Positions 1 to 10,711 of a stretch of 64,000 nucleotides of DNA are shown one piece after another; positions within the stretch are counted from its first letter, which is position 1, and every line of letters begins with the position of its first letter. Below the pieces are notes generated by a model, which worked only from the letters and a program-made list of their open reading frames with translations, made no database searches and was not told the DNA's origin. This stretch comes from Corynespora cassiicola. Taxonomy: Eukaryota; Ascomycota; Dothideomycetes; Pleosporales; Corynesporascaceae. The translations under genes were made by a program, and so were the position numbers. The stretch is from positions 2,914,001-2,978,000 of the forward strand of contig JAEUWY010000006.1 of NCBI GenBank assembly GCA_022059125.1, in the 5' to 3' direction.

Positions 1-960
1 GCGCAGCTGCGTCAAGTCCTGCGTCCACCATCTCTTCGCGTACGGTGACGGTCTAGCCCTGGGTGTCAGTGCGTGCACCGCCTCCAGTACCGCCGCCATC
101 AGTCTGTCCGTCCTCTGCTGCGTCGTGCCCGCTGGCAGGGTCGCATCGAGCGTCTTGGAGATCCTGTCCCTGATTGCTTTCCACGGTGCGTTCTTCAGCA
201 GAAGCCGCTCCTGCTGCTGCAGCGGCGGCGCTGGCACCGAGCTGTCGAAGATTGTCTCGATCGTCCGGTGGTCAGAGCCGTGTTCGGTTGCATAAACTGC
301 GCATCTCGTCATTGCATCTGCCAGCTCTTTCGACGCTAGCACCAAGTCGATCGTCGTCTCGTAGTCTCCGCCCTGCCACGTCTTGGTACCACGCGGGAGC
401 AGACTGCTGAGTGCATGCTCTGTCATCAGGTCGATGATCGGATCTGCTTCCCCCTGTCTGACCATCGTCACATCCTCCCCTCCCCACAGCTGGTCGTGTT
501 GATTGAAGTCGCCAGCCAGCACCACGTCCACTACTGTGCCGGCTCTTCGTCTCACATCTGTGATCACCTCGTCTAGTTTGCTGCATGCGTCTCGCAGCGC
601 TTGCGGGTCTCCTCCTGGTATGTATACCGACACCACCAGCACCCGCCGCTCGTGCAGCCGGATGATCGCTGCTGTCAAGTCCGGCGATTCGATCCGCACT
701 TGCTCCGCCTCTACCTCTCTGCTCACCCACAGCATGCTCCGTATCGGCCACCTGCCTTCTCGCCACGTCGATGGCACCATCTTGGTCCACTTGTGATGGA
801 GCATGGGCGTTGTCAGCAGCCGGCCTTGCATCCTCCGTGCATGCGGCTCCTGGATAGCTACCACTGTCACATCTTGCATCTCTTCGTCGTTCATTAGGCT
901 GTCGTGTACTTCGCCTTGCTTTCTGACATTAAGCTGGATCATGCGGAATGCTCTATTCAT
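1..960 (-). CDS. LINE ORF2, N-terminal endonuclease part (runs off the left edge)
   Basis: The minus strand has an open frame from the ATG at 960-958 to base 1 with no stop, about 320 codons. It reads as the exonuclease-endonuclease-phosphatase (APE-type) domain that opens ORF2 of Tad/Jockey-like LINEs: an N-terminal IQLNVRKQG, the catalytic-Glu motif AIQEPHA, the GDFNQHDQLWGGE motif and the SDHRTIE motif near the C-terminal side of the domain. Such endonucleases nick the target DNA for target-primed reverse transcription. The reverse transcriptase would lie beyond the window. The start overlaps the stop of ORF1 by eight bases (ATGAATAG), which fixes the start and suggests reinitiation. No stop or frameshift is seen in this piece, so the copy may be young. 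Identification is strong; family placement (Tad-like) is inferred. Confidence 0.85.
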   Translation of the reverse strand, partial: MNRAFRMIQLNVRKQGEVHDSLMNDEEMQDVTVVAIQEPHARRMQGRLLTTPMLHHKWTKMVPSTWREGRWPIRSMLWVSREVEAEQVRIESPDLTAAIIRLHERRVLVVSVYIPGGDPQALRDACSKLDEVITDVRRRAGTVVDVVLAGDFNQHDQLWGGEDVTMVRQGEADPIIDLMTEHALSSLLPRGTKTWQGGDYETTIDLVLASKELADAMTRCAVYATEHGSDHRTIETIFDSSVPAPPLQQQERLLLKNAPWKAIRDRISKTLDATLPAGTTQQRTDRLMAAVLEAVHALTPRARPSPYAKRWWTQDLTQLR

Positions 961-2242
961 GCTGAGGTGGGTAAAGCATCCGACAGTTTCTGCTGAACGA
1001 CTCGTGCGGTCCTCCGCACAGCACACACTTCATCACTGCTTCGCTGCAGCTCTTGTGGTGGTGGCCGTCTTTGGCGCATCTCCCGCATCTCTGCGTCTTC
1101 TTGCACTGATACGCTTTGTGGCCGAGCTCTTGGCAGTTGTAGCATTGCCCGGGCCGTGGCCGGTGTTCGAACGCGCTCGTCGTGCCAGACTCTCCGCCAG
1201 CGTGGAAGAAGCCTTCTGCGACGAGCCTCCTTGCATCGCTCTTCTTAGTCACGTACACTACCATAGATCCGTACGCCTTCGGGACGTCTCTCTTGCTCAG
1301 CCACGCGATCTTAGCAACTGTCGTTCCGTTCTCTTGGCCAAAAGCTTCCGCTGCTCCTCTTCTAATCTCGTCCTTTTCGTCTAGCACGGCTGTTCTCTTG
1401 ACGTTGTCAATCTTAACCGGAAAGAACTCATCGCGCAACACGCGCGAGCCTGCGCCGATCTTCTCCGCTGCTTTCTTAACAAGCTCATGCTCGTCTTCGT
1501 CTCTGCACGCGATCCTGATCCGGCTTTGGGTCGCGTGGTCGACAGTGACCGCTCGGCATCGCCAGTTTTCGTGGTGCTCCATCGTGCGCATTTCCTTTTC
1601 CACCGCTGCTCTGACCGTACCTGCTGACATTCCGCCATTTTCGCCATCTGCTCTGGACACGTCCACTGTGACGTTAGGCACGTCGATGGGAGCGAGATTA
1701 GTTCTGTGAGCGTGCGGCGGACTCGGTGGCGAACCGGAAGTGGCGCTCGGTCCCGCGGACATGCCCGCACCAGCCACCGTGGCCCAGGAACGCGCGCCAG
1801 CGGCTGCCGCGAGGTCGTCGACGCGCGTCTTGAGCTCAGCGACTTCGTCGATAAGCTTGACATTGTGGTCGATGATAGCTTGCTGATTCTGTTTGATCTC
1901 TTTGGTTTCGCGTTCGAGGTTCCTGATGGTCTCGGTTTGTTGCCGAATGATGTCGGTCAAGGCGACAAGCAGGTCTTTGTTGGTCGTGGCGCTCCTCCTG
2001 GTTCGAGGGTCGGGCTGGCTGCTTTCGATCGGGATGGTGTCGGAGTCGTCGGCTGATGGGTCTGGCTGAGACAGTGGTCTGCGGTACCGCCCGCCTTGCT
2101 CGATGGTCTTTCTTGGGCGCCTCTGTCGTGGTGCTGGTAGCTCAAATGGCAAGGATAACGCGTCGCGGTCGCGGTCGCGTTCTCGGTCGCGTTCAGGGGT
2201 CGAGAACGCCACCTCTCTCACAAGCCCAGATCGCAAGCTCAT
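953..2242 (-). CDS. LINE ORF1, Gag-like protein with three CCHC knuckles
   Basis: A 429-aa protein starting at ATG 2242. The N-terminus is charged and low in complexity (Arg-Asp repeats about residues 17-27). A heptad-rich stretch at about residues 88-145 (DIIRQQTETIRNLERETKEI...) looks like a coiled coil, followed by a linker and a globular middle. The C-terminus has three zinc knuckles: CYNCQELGHKAYQC (CX2CX4HX4C), CGRCAKDGHHHKSC (same spacing) and CVLCGGPHESFSRNC (CX2CX3HX6C). This is the usual ORF1p layout of Tad-type LINEs: it binds the element RNA and forms the RNP. ORF2 follows in another frame with an 8-base overlap. The 5' UTR of the element would lie above 2242, but I cannot place its end. 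Confidence 0.88.
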   Translation of the reverse strand: MSLRSGLVREVAFSTPERDRERDRDRDALSLPFELPAPRQRRPRKTIEQGGRYRRPLSQPDPSADDSDTIPIESSQPDPRTRRSATTNKDLLVALTDIIRQQTETIRNLERETKEIKQNQQAIIDHNVKLIDEVAELKTRVDDLAAAAGARSWATVAGAGMSAGPSATSGSPPSPPHAHRTNLAPIDVPNVTVDVSRADGENGGMSAGTVRAAVEKEMRTMEHHENWRCRAVTVDHATQSRIRIACRDEDEHELVKKAAEKIGAGSRVLRDEFFPVKIDNVKRTAVLDEKDEIRRGAAEAFGQENGTTVAKIAWLSKRDVPKAYGSMVVYVTKKSDARRLVAEGFFHAGGESGTTSAFEHRPRPGQCYNCQELGHKAYQCKKTQRCGRCAKDGHHHKSCSEAVMKCVLCGGPHESFSRNCRMLYPPQHE

Positions 2243-3063
2243 TCTGATATGCCGCCCTTGCTACAGTCGCTTCGATATGGCAAAGTTCCTATGTTATACA
2301 CTCCCTCGGAGAGCATACACTCGCTCTGGTGCCTCCAAATATACAGTGGTGATCGAAATCGGTTTCCGATTCTTGCACTTTAGTTGTTCTGAGCGCACGG
2401 CCGGTTAGCTAGGCGCTTACTAGATACATATTAGTGTTTGCAGGGGTAGCACTTGTGGCTTAGCATATGGCGTAGGATGAGTTGTGCTACATGTACCTCT
2501 ACCTCCCCAATTGATGTACATTTCAAAGCGTCTGCGTCTCAGTGCAAAGCTTTGCGTTTTTCGTTGTGTAGAAACATGAAGAGCGATGTCAGCGTTTCTG
2601 AATTGGGTAGGGTGGGACAGAGCTTCAAAAGTGTGTAAATCGGAACCAGAATTAAAAAAAAGTGCCCAGATGCATGCTCCACAGCGGGAACCAAAAACAG
2701 GCCTGCGCGGTGACAGCTTTTGGGTCAGCGTTTAGCTACTTTTAAACGGGAGCTGCCGTTTCTCGCTTGATGCGTGCAGGGGTATGCAGTTCCGCCTGCC
2801 TCATCAGGTAACATGCCTCGGCTAAGAGAAGCGCGCTAAACGTCCGAATAGACAGCTTTGAGCGGAACACCTGCAATCGTAAAAATTAGGAGAAGGTTAC
2901 AATTTTGCATAACAGAACATATACAGCATACATGAAGAGACAACTGTCTCTTAAAAAGTGAATAAAAGTTTGTTTAATTATGCACATCTCTACGGGAAAA
3001 GATGCCATACTGCTAGAACTAATAATACACCTATTCAGCACTCTGCAGGGGAAAACCTAAAAG
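2243..3063. other. intergenic, probably LINE 5' UTR then spacer
   Basis: No coding frame of note. The first part next to 2242 is presumably the 5' UTR of the LINE. The rest is AT-richer spacer leading to the 3' end of the NACHT-WD40 gene. I see no further repeat or RNA gene. Confidence 0.4.
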
Positions 3064-5171
3064 CTATGGAACATAAAGGAAAAGTACCATCCCTGAACTG
3101 AAGCCAAACGCAACTTGGCTACCATGAACTTCACTGCTTTGAGGCTTGTAGTTAGCCGGAAGCCAGATTATGTCGTCGGAGTCTAGTGTTAACCATCTAC
3201 TCTTCACAAAAACGCGGTTTAAAGACGGTTCTTTAGAATTAGCAGGTGAAAGAGGCGGGGCGTGAAGCAATAGTAGGCCTCGATTTGTTTTGAGGTACGT
3301 TCCGTCGCTCGAGAAAGCGACCCGGTCGATGTAAGAATCAGTTTCGAATGTACGCTGTAGCTTGCCTGTGTTCGCGTCCCACACCCGCACCGTGTTATCG
3401 TCTGAAGTCGAAGCCAGTCGATCTCCCGCCGGCGAGAACGCCACGCTGGTGACCGAGTCCGTATGGCCGTTGAGGGTGCGCTGTAGCTTGCCTGTGTTCG
3501 CGTCCCACACCCGCACCGTCTTGTCTCGCGAAGCCGAAGCCAGTCGATCTCCCGCCGGTGAGAATGCTACACTGGTAACTGTGCTCGTATGGCCCTCGAG
3601 TGTCTGTAGCAGAGCGCCCCAGTCGTCGTCAAGCCCACACTTAACCTCCCATCCTTTCGGCATCTCCCGCTGGTACTGCCTGCGCACAATGCTCTGCTTA
3701 GGCGCAAAGACAAGCGCACCATAGTACACTTGCAGAGGCGCTTCTTGGATGCCTGATCCACTCCACATGGCAAATCGTAGCGCATCGTGTACGAACTGAG
3801 ATACTGCTGTTTTCTCAAGCCTCTGTCGTAGTTTAGCAACAGTACAGCTGTTATCTTTGTCTTTGTCTTACATTTAGCACTACCTGCAACTTCTGCATCC
3901 CTGATATAGCTTCTGGAATCTTGCCCAGTAAGCTCATGGCTTCAAGCCAGTGGAGGAGGTGCTTCTGGAAGAAGCTGTGGACTTGACCACCATCGGACAG
4001 GATACTGTCGTCGTCCCGTGCACACGCCTGCAGATGCTCGACCCAGTACTCGCATGCGTATGCCATCCGCAAAAGACTGCTGCTTTTGATCCGATCCGCC
4101 GCCTCCAGTATCCGTGTTCCTGGCTTGTGCAGGCCGCACATGTCTCTGCGCAGTGCACGGTGCATCGCCTCGAGTAGGCGAACCGCGATTCGTTTCTGCT
4201 CTCCTGCCAACGAGCCATTGAACACCTGCTGGCCGTCGCCTGACGTGAAGTAGTCCTTAGCAGACAGATGGATGAAAGACACGGTATCATCGCGGATGGT
4301 GAGAAACGACCCGCAGCGGCCGACTAGGTCGATAACTGCCTGCACATTGTCAGACAGATTGCTAGGAAGATCGGCTACTACTGCGAGTTCTCTAGCCTGC
4401 AGTGGCCGGTAGGCGAGAATTATTGACCGGAGAATGTCTTTGCAGTACGTTACCGCTTGGACATCTTTCTGCGCCAGAATCCGTGCCATCATTTGGTTGT
4501 ACAGCGGGTCCAGTCCCGGCGGCAGTGCCTGCAGCACTGTTCGCGTGCGAAAAAGCGGCACTCCCTCCAGCTCTTTGCAGACGAGCGAGACCCACAGAAA
4601 TGTGCCTTCTGCCTTGTCGCAGAGCACCTGCTGCACCTCGGCTTGAGTGCTCGGATCGTACTTCTGCCCAACCGCTAGCCGTCGCACCTTAAAGTCAACA
4701 AACGCTGCGACCGCCTTCGACACGTGGCTCGCGCTGACCTCAAGGCTGACCTTGACCCCAAGCGAGTCAGGCTCCAGATGCCGCTCGATGTCCGGCACGT
4801 TGCGGCTCGTCACCAGCCACTTGACCCTCGATCGCGGTGCAAGGCTGTCGTCGGTGATGATGCGCAGGAGTTCGGGCAGACCAGACGCGCACTCGTCGAG
4901 CGCATCGACAAGGAGGTACGTTGTCGGAAGCGACGGGTCGTGCAGTATGTCGGACAGTATCTCTCTCAGCGCATAGATGGCGTTGGGCTCTTCGAACAGC
5001 CTCCTGCCTGCAGCCTTGTATCGCTTCTGCACATGTCGCATGAGCTCCCCTCTTTGCACAACGAGCTGGTAGATTAGTCCGCGGAGGACAGAGGCCGCGC
5101 TGTTGAGCTCTGGCCTAGTGTTCTGGCAGAAAAAGTACGCCAGTAGGCCTGACCCAATGCCGATCTTCAGC
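3064..5171 (-). pseudogene. NACHT-WD40 (NLR-like) gene, 5' part lost at a Copia insertion
   Basis: Two frames on the minus strand join cleanly through a 51-nt intron (3823-3873, GTAAGA..CGACAG, phase 0). The first exon carries the NACHT region after the P-loop: LLAYFFCQ, the Walker B motif YLLVDALDEC, a sensor-like WLVTSR and FLWVSLVCKEL. The second has the usual linker (SQFVHDALRFA...APLQVYYGALVFAP) and WD40 repeats starting at LQTLEGHT: two almost identical units and one degenerate unit, then a short C-terminus. Proteins of this class (HET-D/E-type STAND proteins) work in non-self recognition and cell death in fungi; whether this one did is inference. The Walker A motif and N-terminal effector domain are missing: the reading frame stops exactly at the Copia LTR (5172) and I find no continuation beyond 10711. 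It is therefore probably dead. Confidence 0.85.
3361..3612 (-). repeat. two near-identical 126-bp units encoding WD40 repeats
   Basis: Units 3361-3486 and 3487-3612 match almost base for base over most of their length (for example CTTGCCTGTGTTCGCGTCCC at both starts). Each encodes one WD40 blade ending in VRVWDANTGKLQRT. High DNA identity between adjacent blades is typical of fungal NLR repeats that recombine and evolve in concert. Confidence 0.8.
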
Positions 5172-5310
5172 TGTCGCACTTTTGAGCGCTTGGATGGGTG
5201 GTCTCATATTGTGAAAAGTTGGTCTATTCTTCTTGGTTGCACCCTAGCCTGGCTATCTAACAGGAACCGCACGGCAAGCTTAGTAATGCAGTCCATCCTG
5301 GCGTGCGACA
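5172..5310 (-). repeat. 3' LTR of the Copia element (139 bp)
   Basis: Starts TGTCGCAC and ends GTGCGACA with 8-bp terminal inverted repeats. It adjoins the purine tract at 5311-5319. It is the point at which the NACHT gene is cut. Confidence 0.92.
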
Positions 5311-5319
5311 CACCCCCTC
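5311..5319 (-). promoter_or_regulatory. polypurine tract (plus-strand primer)
   Basis: Read on the minus strand it is GAGGGGGTG directly before the 3' LTR, the expected place and composition for the second-strand primer of an LTR element. Confidence 0.7.
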
Positions 5320-5324
5320 AGATC

Positions 5325-8300
5325 TCATTCCGTGTCGGATGAGGTCTGGTCGTCCTGGGCACTTTCCTCTGCACATCCGTGTTCTGGATCAATCCGCGAG
5401 GAGATATCAACCAGCCCTAGTTGACGCACAAAGTTGGAATGCCTTTCGGCCGATAGAGGTTTTGTGAAGCCATCCGAAGGCATTTCCCCTGTCGGAACCC
5501 ACTGAACTGCAACTTTGCCGTCTTTGTATACCTGCCTCAGCCAAAGACTGTGAATGTCAACGTGTTTCAATTTGGATGTGAGATGAGGTCTGTCTCGTTG
5601 GATCAGACCAGTTGTTTGTTGATTGTCACAGAGAATGCGAGGTTGGTGTTCGGGATCGAACTGTATCTGCTGGAACAGCCTGTATAGACCTATCGTTTCC
5701 CTCGCTGTGTGTGACAGCGATAAGAGCTCCGCCTCAGTCGTTGACGTGGTTACAGTCTTCTGTTTGGAAGACTGCCACATGATCGGTCCATTGAACAACT
5801 TCATTAGGTAGCCCTGCGTGGATCTTCGAGTCTCTGGATCATCCGCGAACGATGCGTCGCTCGACAGCTGTAGTACTTCATCATCGCCTGTCTCTACTTC
5901 TATGGAGTTTTCCAGAGAGCCCGAGAACTCGATGGCATAGTACTTTGTGCTCTGGAGATATGAGAGGACTCGGTTTGCGTACCGCAGATGCTCCGGAGAA
6001 GGGTTCGTAGTGAACTGACCTAACTGGCTGGCTGCATAGGAGACGTCCGGTCTTGATACTACTGCTGCGTACAGTATCGATCCTACCTTTTCCTGCATTT
6101 CTGCGATTTGTTGGAGTGTGGCTTGTCCTTCATACTGCTGTGGGCGGTATCCCGACAGCAGAGGCGTGACAGCCGTCTTCGCTGATTCATCGATGCCGAA
6201 CTTGGTACAGATCTTCTCTATGTACCCGTGTTGGCAGATCCACAGCTTTTTGGTTTTGGTATTGCGCAGGATGCTGATGTTGAGGAAGGAGGTTGCTTCG
6301 CCCAAATCCTTGATCCCGTATCGATTGTTGACTTTGGTCTTGAACCTGTTGATTGAGTCAATGCATTCTGGTCGTGCTATAACCAGAAGATCATCCACGT
6401 AGAGAAACAGAATGAGTCCTGTTTCGTTGTTTGTGAGTATGCATGGTTCGTCTGGGCAAGGATGGAATCCCAGACCCTCCAGGAATGAGACTAGTTCGTT
6501 GAACCATAGTTTTGGTGACTTGCGCAGCCCATACAGCGCCTTGCGCAGCTTCCATACCTTACCCGGTTGTTTGTACCCTGGCGGACAGGTGGTGTAGATC
6601 TCTTCATCCATGTCTGCGTTGGTGAATGCATTCTTGAAGTCAATTTGATGACACAGAAGCCCGAACGCACAGACGAGGGCCATGAGAATGCGGAAGCTGC
6701 GATATGCGCCGGTCGCTGCATATATGTCGTCAGAGACATGGTGTTGGAGGTCGCCTCTTACGCAGATTCGTGCTTTGTGTCGGACGAGGTACCCGATGCC
6801 GTCGAGCTTGTAGGTGAAAACCCATTTCAGCGGCAGGACTTGCTGTCCCTCCGGGCAGTCGACAAGTTCGAATGTCTTTTTGTCTGCAAGTGACTGTAGC
6901 TCAGCGTCTGCAGCCCGTCTGAAGCCGTTTCTCTCGGGATGCCGCCTCAACTGATGCCAAAAGTCAGGTGGGGGAACCAGGTCCTTTCGATGAATTCGCA
7001 CAGACTGTGCTGAGGCAAAAGCATGTGCCACTTGCTGTCCGAGTCTGGCACGCTCTAAGCGCAGAGCATGCGCCTGGCGTCGGGCTCTCTTCTGAGTCTG
7101 CCGCGATGTGGATGGTGTTTGCTGGACACCGATTGCATCCTGTCCTCTCTGCGACAGTTTGATCGTCCTTCCGGAGTTCGTGCGGAGGTTCTGAATGACA
7201 GATGCATCATTGGCTGTCTTTGCTACGGGCATGCCTTGCGCCGTGCTTGTTTGGCGCGGTGCCGATCCAAATGACACCGGCGTGGGATACAGCTGCGGTG
7301 CAGGTGCTCCTTTTGATTGGACGTTTGTTTGTGGTTGACTGGAGATTCTTGTCGCAGGCGGAGCCATCGGAGGTGCTGACAGTCCTTGTGTCATTGACTG
7401 TGTTATCGTTGTAGCATCCTCTTCCATGGGGCCTGCTTCTGTATCCGTCTCATCGAGGTCGATTTCGTTGATTGTGACTGTGGTTTGTCCCTGTTCGGGG
7501 AAGCTTGCCAAGAGTTGCGGATCATACATGACCCTCTCGTCGACTTGCACATCCCGTGATCTGACCACTCGATTGAGATTGGGAATCCAGACTTTGTAGA
7601 TGTTGGTGGCTTCTAGCCCTACAAGCCATCCCATTATCGCTCTCTCTTGTAGCTTCGCTCTAGCTGGACGGTCTCTCCTGTTCTTGACCAGCACGTAAGC
7701 GAGCGATCCAATGATCTTGAGATGCGATAGATTCGGCTTGCGGCCGTGCACCATTTCAAACGGCGTCTGCCATGATTTGCGCTGCACCGGCATGCGATTC
7801 AGAAGGCGAGTGGTGTGCGCAACTAGGTATGGCCAGAGTTGATGAGGCAGCTTGCTCTGTATGCGGAATTTTCGCGCAACAGACATAATCACCCCCCCCA
7901 GAACGTTCGGCGAGGCCGTTCTGGTCTGGAGTGTCCGGCGGGGACGGACTGAATATGATTCCTCTCCTGGAAATGAGGTTTTTCCACTCGTTTCCAAGGC
8001 CCTTCTCTCCGTCTGAGCGGAGATAGCGTGTGGTGAATCCCCAGTTGTCGTTGGTGATCGCGAAGAACTCCTGGGTCACAGAAACAAGCTCCTCTTGGGT
8101 TTTGTTTGGTAGATTGAAGGATACGTGGTATGCTGAGTAGTCACAGTAAAAGTGAACGACCCAAGCGTCTGAATTGAATGCTTCTTCCAGGTGGATGAGG
8201 TCCAGATGAACTTTTTCAAATGGGTAGCTTCCTCTCCACGTGGGAATTCTTGAGATTTGTTGGTGCGCTTGTGCCAACTCACATGTAGAGCAAAGTTCTG

Positions 8301-10242
8301 CGATGCGTTCAAACTCGCGGGTAGCCAGTGCGACCCCTTCCACCGAGTTTGGTACATGTTCGAGAGCTTCCTTGCGAATGTGTCCCAGCCTCGCATGCCA
8401 GACGTCCATGGACGCTGTGGCAATCTTGGGAGATCGCGAGGCTTTTGCCGTCGCAAACGCTTGCAGTGCTCTTGAGTGAGTCTCTGATTGGAAGACCGCA
8501 TCGTCAATGTGTGGTTCTACGACGCGGAACGCGCCGTGTTTCGTGACCTTGAAGGCCTTTGACCCGTCTGGATACTCCATCCAGCATGATCGTGTATTGA
8601 AGAATAGTCCTTGGTTCTCGAGAGAATCCGTACTGAGTAAGTTCCAATGGAAGCCAGGTACGTATGCGACATTCTCGAGTTGCACAAGGCTGTGGCCTGT
8701 GGGTGTTTCCACATGGATGAGGACATTTCCCGTGCCCTCGACATTCGTGTACGTGTCGCCGAACCGGATGGTTTCATCCTGTAATGGCCTGTAATCGGTG
8801 AATCGGGACAGATTGTTGCACACGTGCGTGTCTGCGCAGTTGTCGAGTCGGAAATGGTCGTCGTAATTGTGTTTTCTAGTCGTACTAAATGCAAACCTGG
8901 ACGTGGCAAAAGAAGCTCTTGATCTCGTTTGCCCTCCGTTTGCATTCGTGGTTGTCTCTTCGCCTGTTGTTCTCTCGGGCCGATCTCCCGAGGCATCGGT
9001 TGGCCAAAAGCTAGGTAACGCAACTTGGTTTCGCTGGAAGTTCTTCTCGATCTTCGCTCGAAGACGCTTGCTTCCTTTGATTGCGCCAATGACTTTTGAC
9101 TGTACTTGTACAACAGGTGCCCACCCTGGTGGTGCACTGGATGGATTTAAATATCGGCAATCAGCGTATTTGTGAGCCAGTCCGCACACGCAGTCACGAA
9201 GACACGTGGGTAGGTTGGCGGATGGCGATCCCGATCCGACATCATGTCTCTTTCGCCGTGGCTGAAAGTCCTCGTCATCTGACGAATTCCGATCACGACC
9301 GTGCTTTCTGCCCTGAAGCGTCGCATGCGCCGCGCGACCCCTAGCTGTTTTCTCGCTTGGAGGTGCCATGGCACGGAACTGCTTGATGCAGAAGCCTATC
9401 GTGATCCACTTATCAGAGAGCGTCGGTTTCATCCTACGAAAGGACCTGAGTGCCCTGTTGATCGTGTTCTGCGCCTTCTGCACTACCGTGATGTCGGCGT
9501 CTTCGGCTGTGTCGTCAGGCTCGGAGTCGCTTGAGTTGCCCATTGTGATGGAGCCGTTGCTCGCGTGGTTCGGATTGATCTCGTTCATCGCCGTGATGAT
9601 GGCGTCCGAAATCTTTTCCATGGTTCTCGCAGTCTCTCCGATGAGAGATGCCTGGCTTTCCGATTGTGCATCCTTGGACTTCATGTAGTTGTAGAACGGA
9701 GGATTGATGTCCCGGCACGCTTCGATGAAAGCATCGCATATCTGCGACTCGCTGAGATTTTCAATTTGGTATCGTCTTGCGTTGTTGACGAGTGCAGGCC
9801 ATCGGCCTAGCCATTTGTCCAGGCTGGTGTTGCCGTAGCCTCTCCTGAGCTTTTCGAACTCAGTTCTGACGTTCTGCCTCTGGTCCTTTGCCGTTGGCTG
9901 GATGCTATCGGCAAGTGCAACGAGTTTGTCTCGGACGGTGTGTTTGCCGAGGTAATGTTGCTTGAACTCCTGGCAGACGGTGATGTCGATGCGTTCAGAG
10001 ACCTTGTCGTATTTCTTCTTCTCGCTGTCGTAGATGGCCTGTAGGCTGTGATACTTCTGGATCGTATCCTTGCTTGCGGAGTCCGATGGTTTTGTGACGG
10101 TGAAGACGAGGTTTTCAATGCCTTCTGGGTCGCAATAGTTCCACACATCGTTTCGGACAGCAAGGTCTTCGATGGAGTTCATCCAGTCAGACCAGTCGCT
10201 ACGGGAGTTGAGCATCGGAAGGTTGTGTTCTCTGATCGACAT
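5325..10242 (-). CDS. Copia gag-pol polyprotein, one frameshift at a C8 run
   Basis: Two overlapping frames (10242-7756 and 7997-5325) form one Gag-Pol of about 1,640 aa. Gag starts MSIREHNLPMLNS. Near residue 350 is a knuckle-like CVCGLAHKYADC. A protease-like motif LDNCADTHVCNN follows, then the pre-integrase zinc motif (WHARLGHI...CSTCELA) and integrase core with DLIHL, LRSDGEKG and DQNGLAERS. The second frame resumes integrase (LLNRMPVQRKSWQTPFE) and gives RT (QIDFKNAFTNA, catalytic FLYVDDLLV) and RNase H (SSDASFADD, TTSTTEAELLSLS, CDNQQT). The frame changes at the run of eight C (G on the coding strand) at 7892-7899, inside integrase. Copia families usually use a single frame, so this is most likely a slip mutation or a sequencing error rather than a programmed event. 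Confidence 0.9.
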
Positions 10243-10441
10243 CGTGACGTGGTTTTCTTTCTTTTCTTGATTCTTTGATGGATTTCTTCATGGGTTGAAT
10301 GCTCCCTTCACTCAAGAGACTGTGTCTCGAGGTTGCGGGGTCACTCCTTTACCCCTCATTTCGTGAGAATCGCACCGATTCCTGCGACGAGCATCGTCTT
10401 CGCAACAGCAGGATCATTGTGATGGATTCTTGATTGTGGAT

Positions 10442-10480
10442 GTGTGAGTGCGCAGGTGGAAGAGTCTCCGGGCTCATAAC
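10442..10480 (-). promoter_or_regulatory. primer-binding site for a 5'-half initiator tRNA-Met
   Basis: The plus strand directly before the LTR reads ...GCGCAGGTGGAAG...GGGCTCATAAC. This resembles the D arm and anticodon stem-loop of fungal initiator tRNA-Met and stops in the anticodon loop. In Drosophila copia, reverse transcription starts from a tRNA-iMet fragment cleaved in the anticodon loop; this site has the same form. The tRNA comparison is from memory. Confidence 0.65.
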
Positions 10481-10619
10481 TGTCGCACTTTTGAGTGCTT
10501 GGGTGGGTGGTCTCATATTGTGAAAAGTTGGTGTATTCTTCTTGGTTGCACCCTAGCCTGGCTATCTAACAGGAACCGCACGGCAAGCTTAGTAATGCAG
10601 TCCATCCTGGCGTGCGACA
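10481..10619 (-). repeat. 5' LTR of the Copia element (139 bp)
   Basis: About 98% identical to 5172-5310 by eye (three differences), with the same TGTCGCAC and GTGCGACA ends. Confidence 0.92.
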
Positions 10620-10711
10620 GTTGGTGTATTGTCTTGGTTGCACCCTAGCCTGGCTATCTAACAGGAACCGCACGGCAAGCTTAGTAATACAGTCCATCCT
10701 AGCGTGCGACA
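10620..10711 (-). repeat. partial second copy of the Copia LTR
   Basis: From GTTGGTGTATT to GCGTGCGACA this 92-bp piece repeats about the last two thirds of the adjoining LTR with a few changes and a small gap. It looks like a solo-LTR remnant or a recombination scar beside the full element. Confidence 0.85.

Larger units (their letters stand above)
5172..10619 (-). mobile_element. Copia-superfamily LTR retrotransposon, near complete
   Basis: 5,448 bp, minus orientation. Direct 139-bp LTRs lie at 5172-5310 and 10481-10619; each begins TGTCGCAC and ends GTGCGACA, and they differ at about three positions, which implies a recent insertion. A primer-binding site abuts the 5' LTR (10442-10480), a purine tract abuts the 3' LTR (5311-5319), and one gag-pol region fills the interior with the order gag, protease, integrase, RT, RNase H that defines Copia. 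No 5-bp target duplication is seen: TCAGC flanks the left LTR and GTTGG follows the right one, so the flanks were rearranged or an end was exchanged. The gag-pol frame is broken once (7892-7899). Confidence 0.93.
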
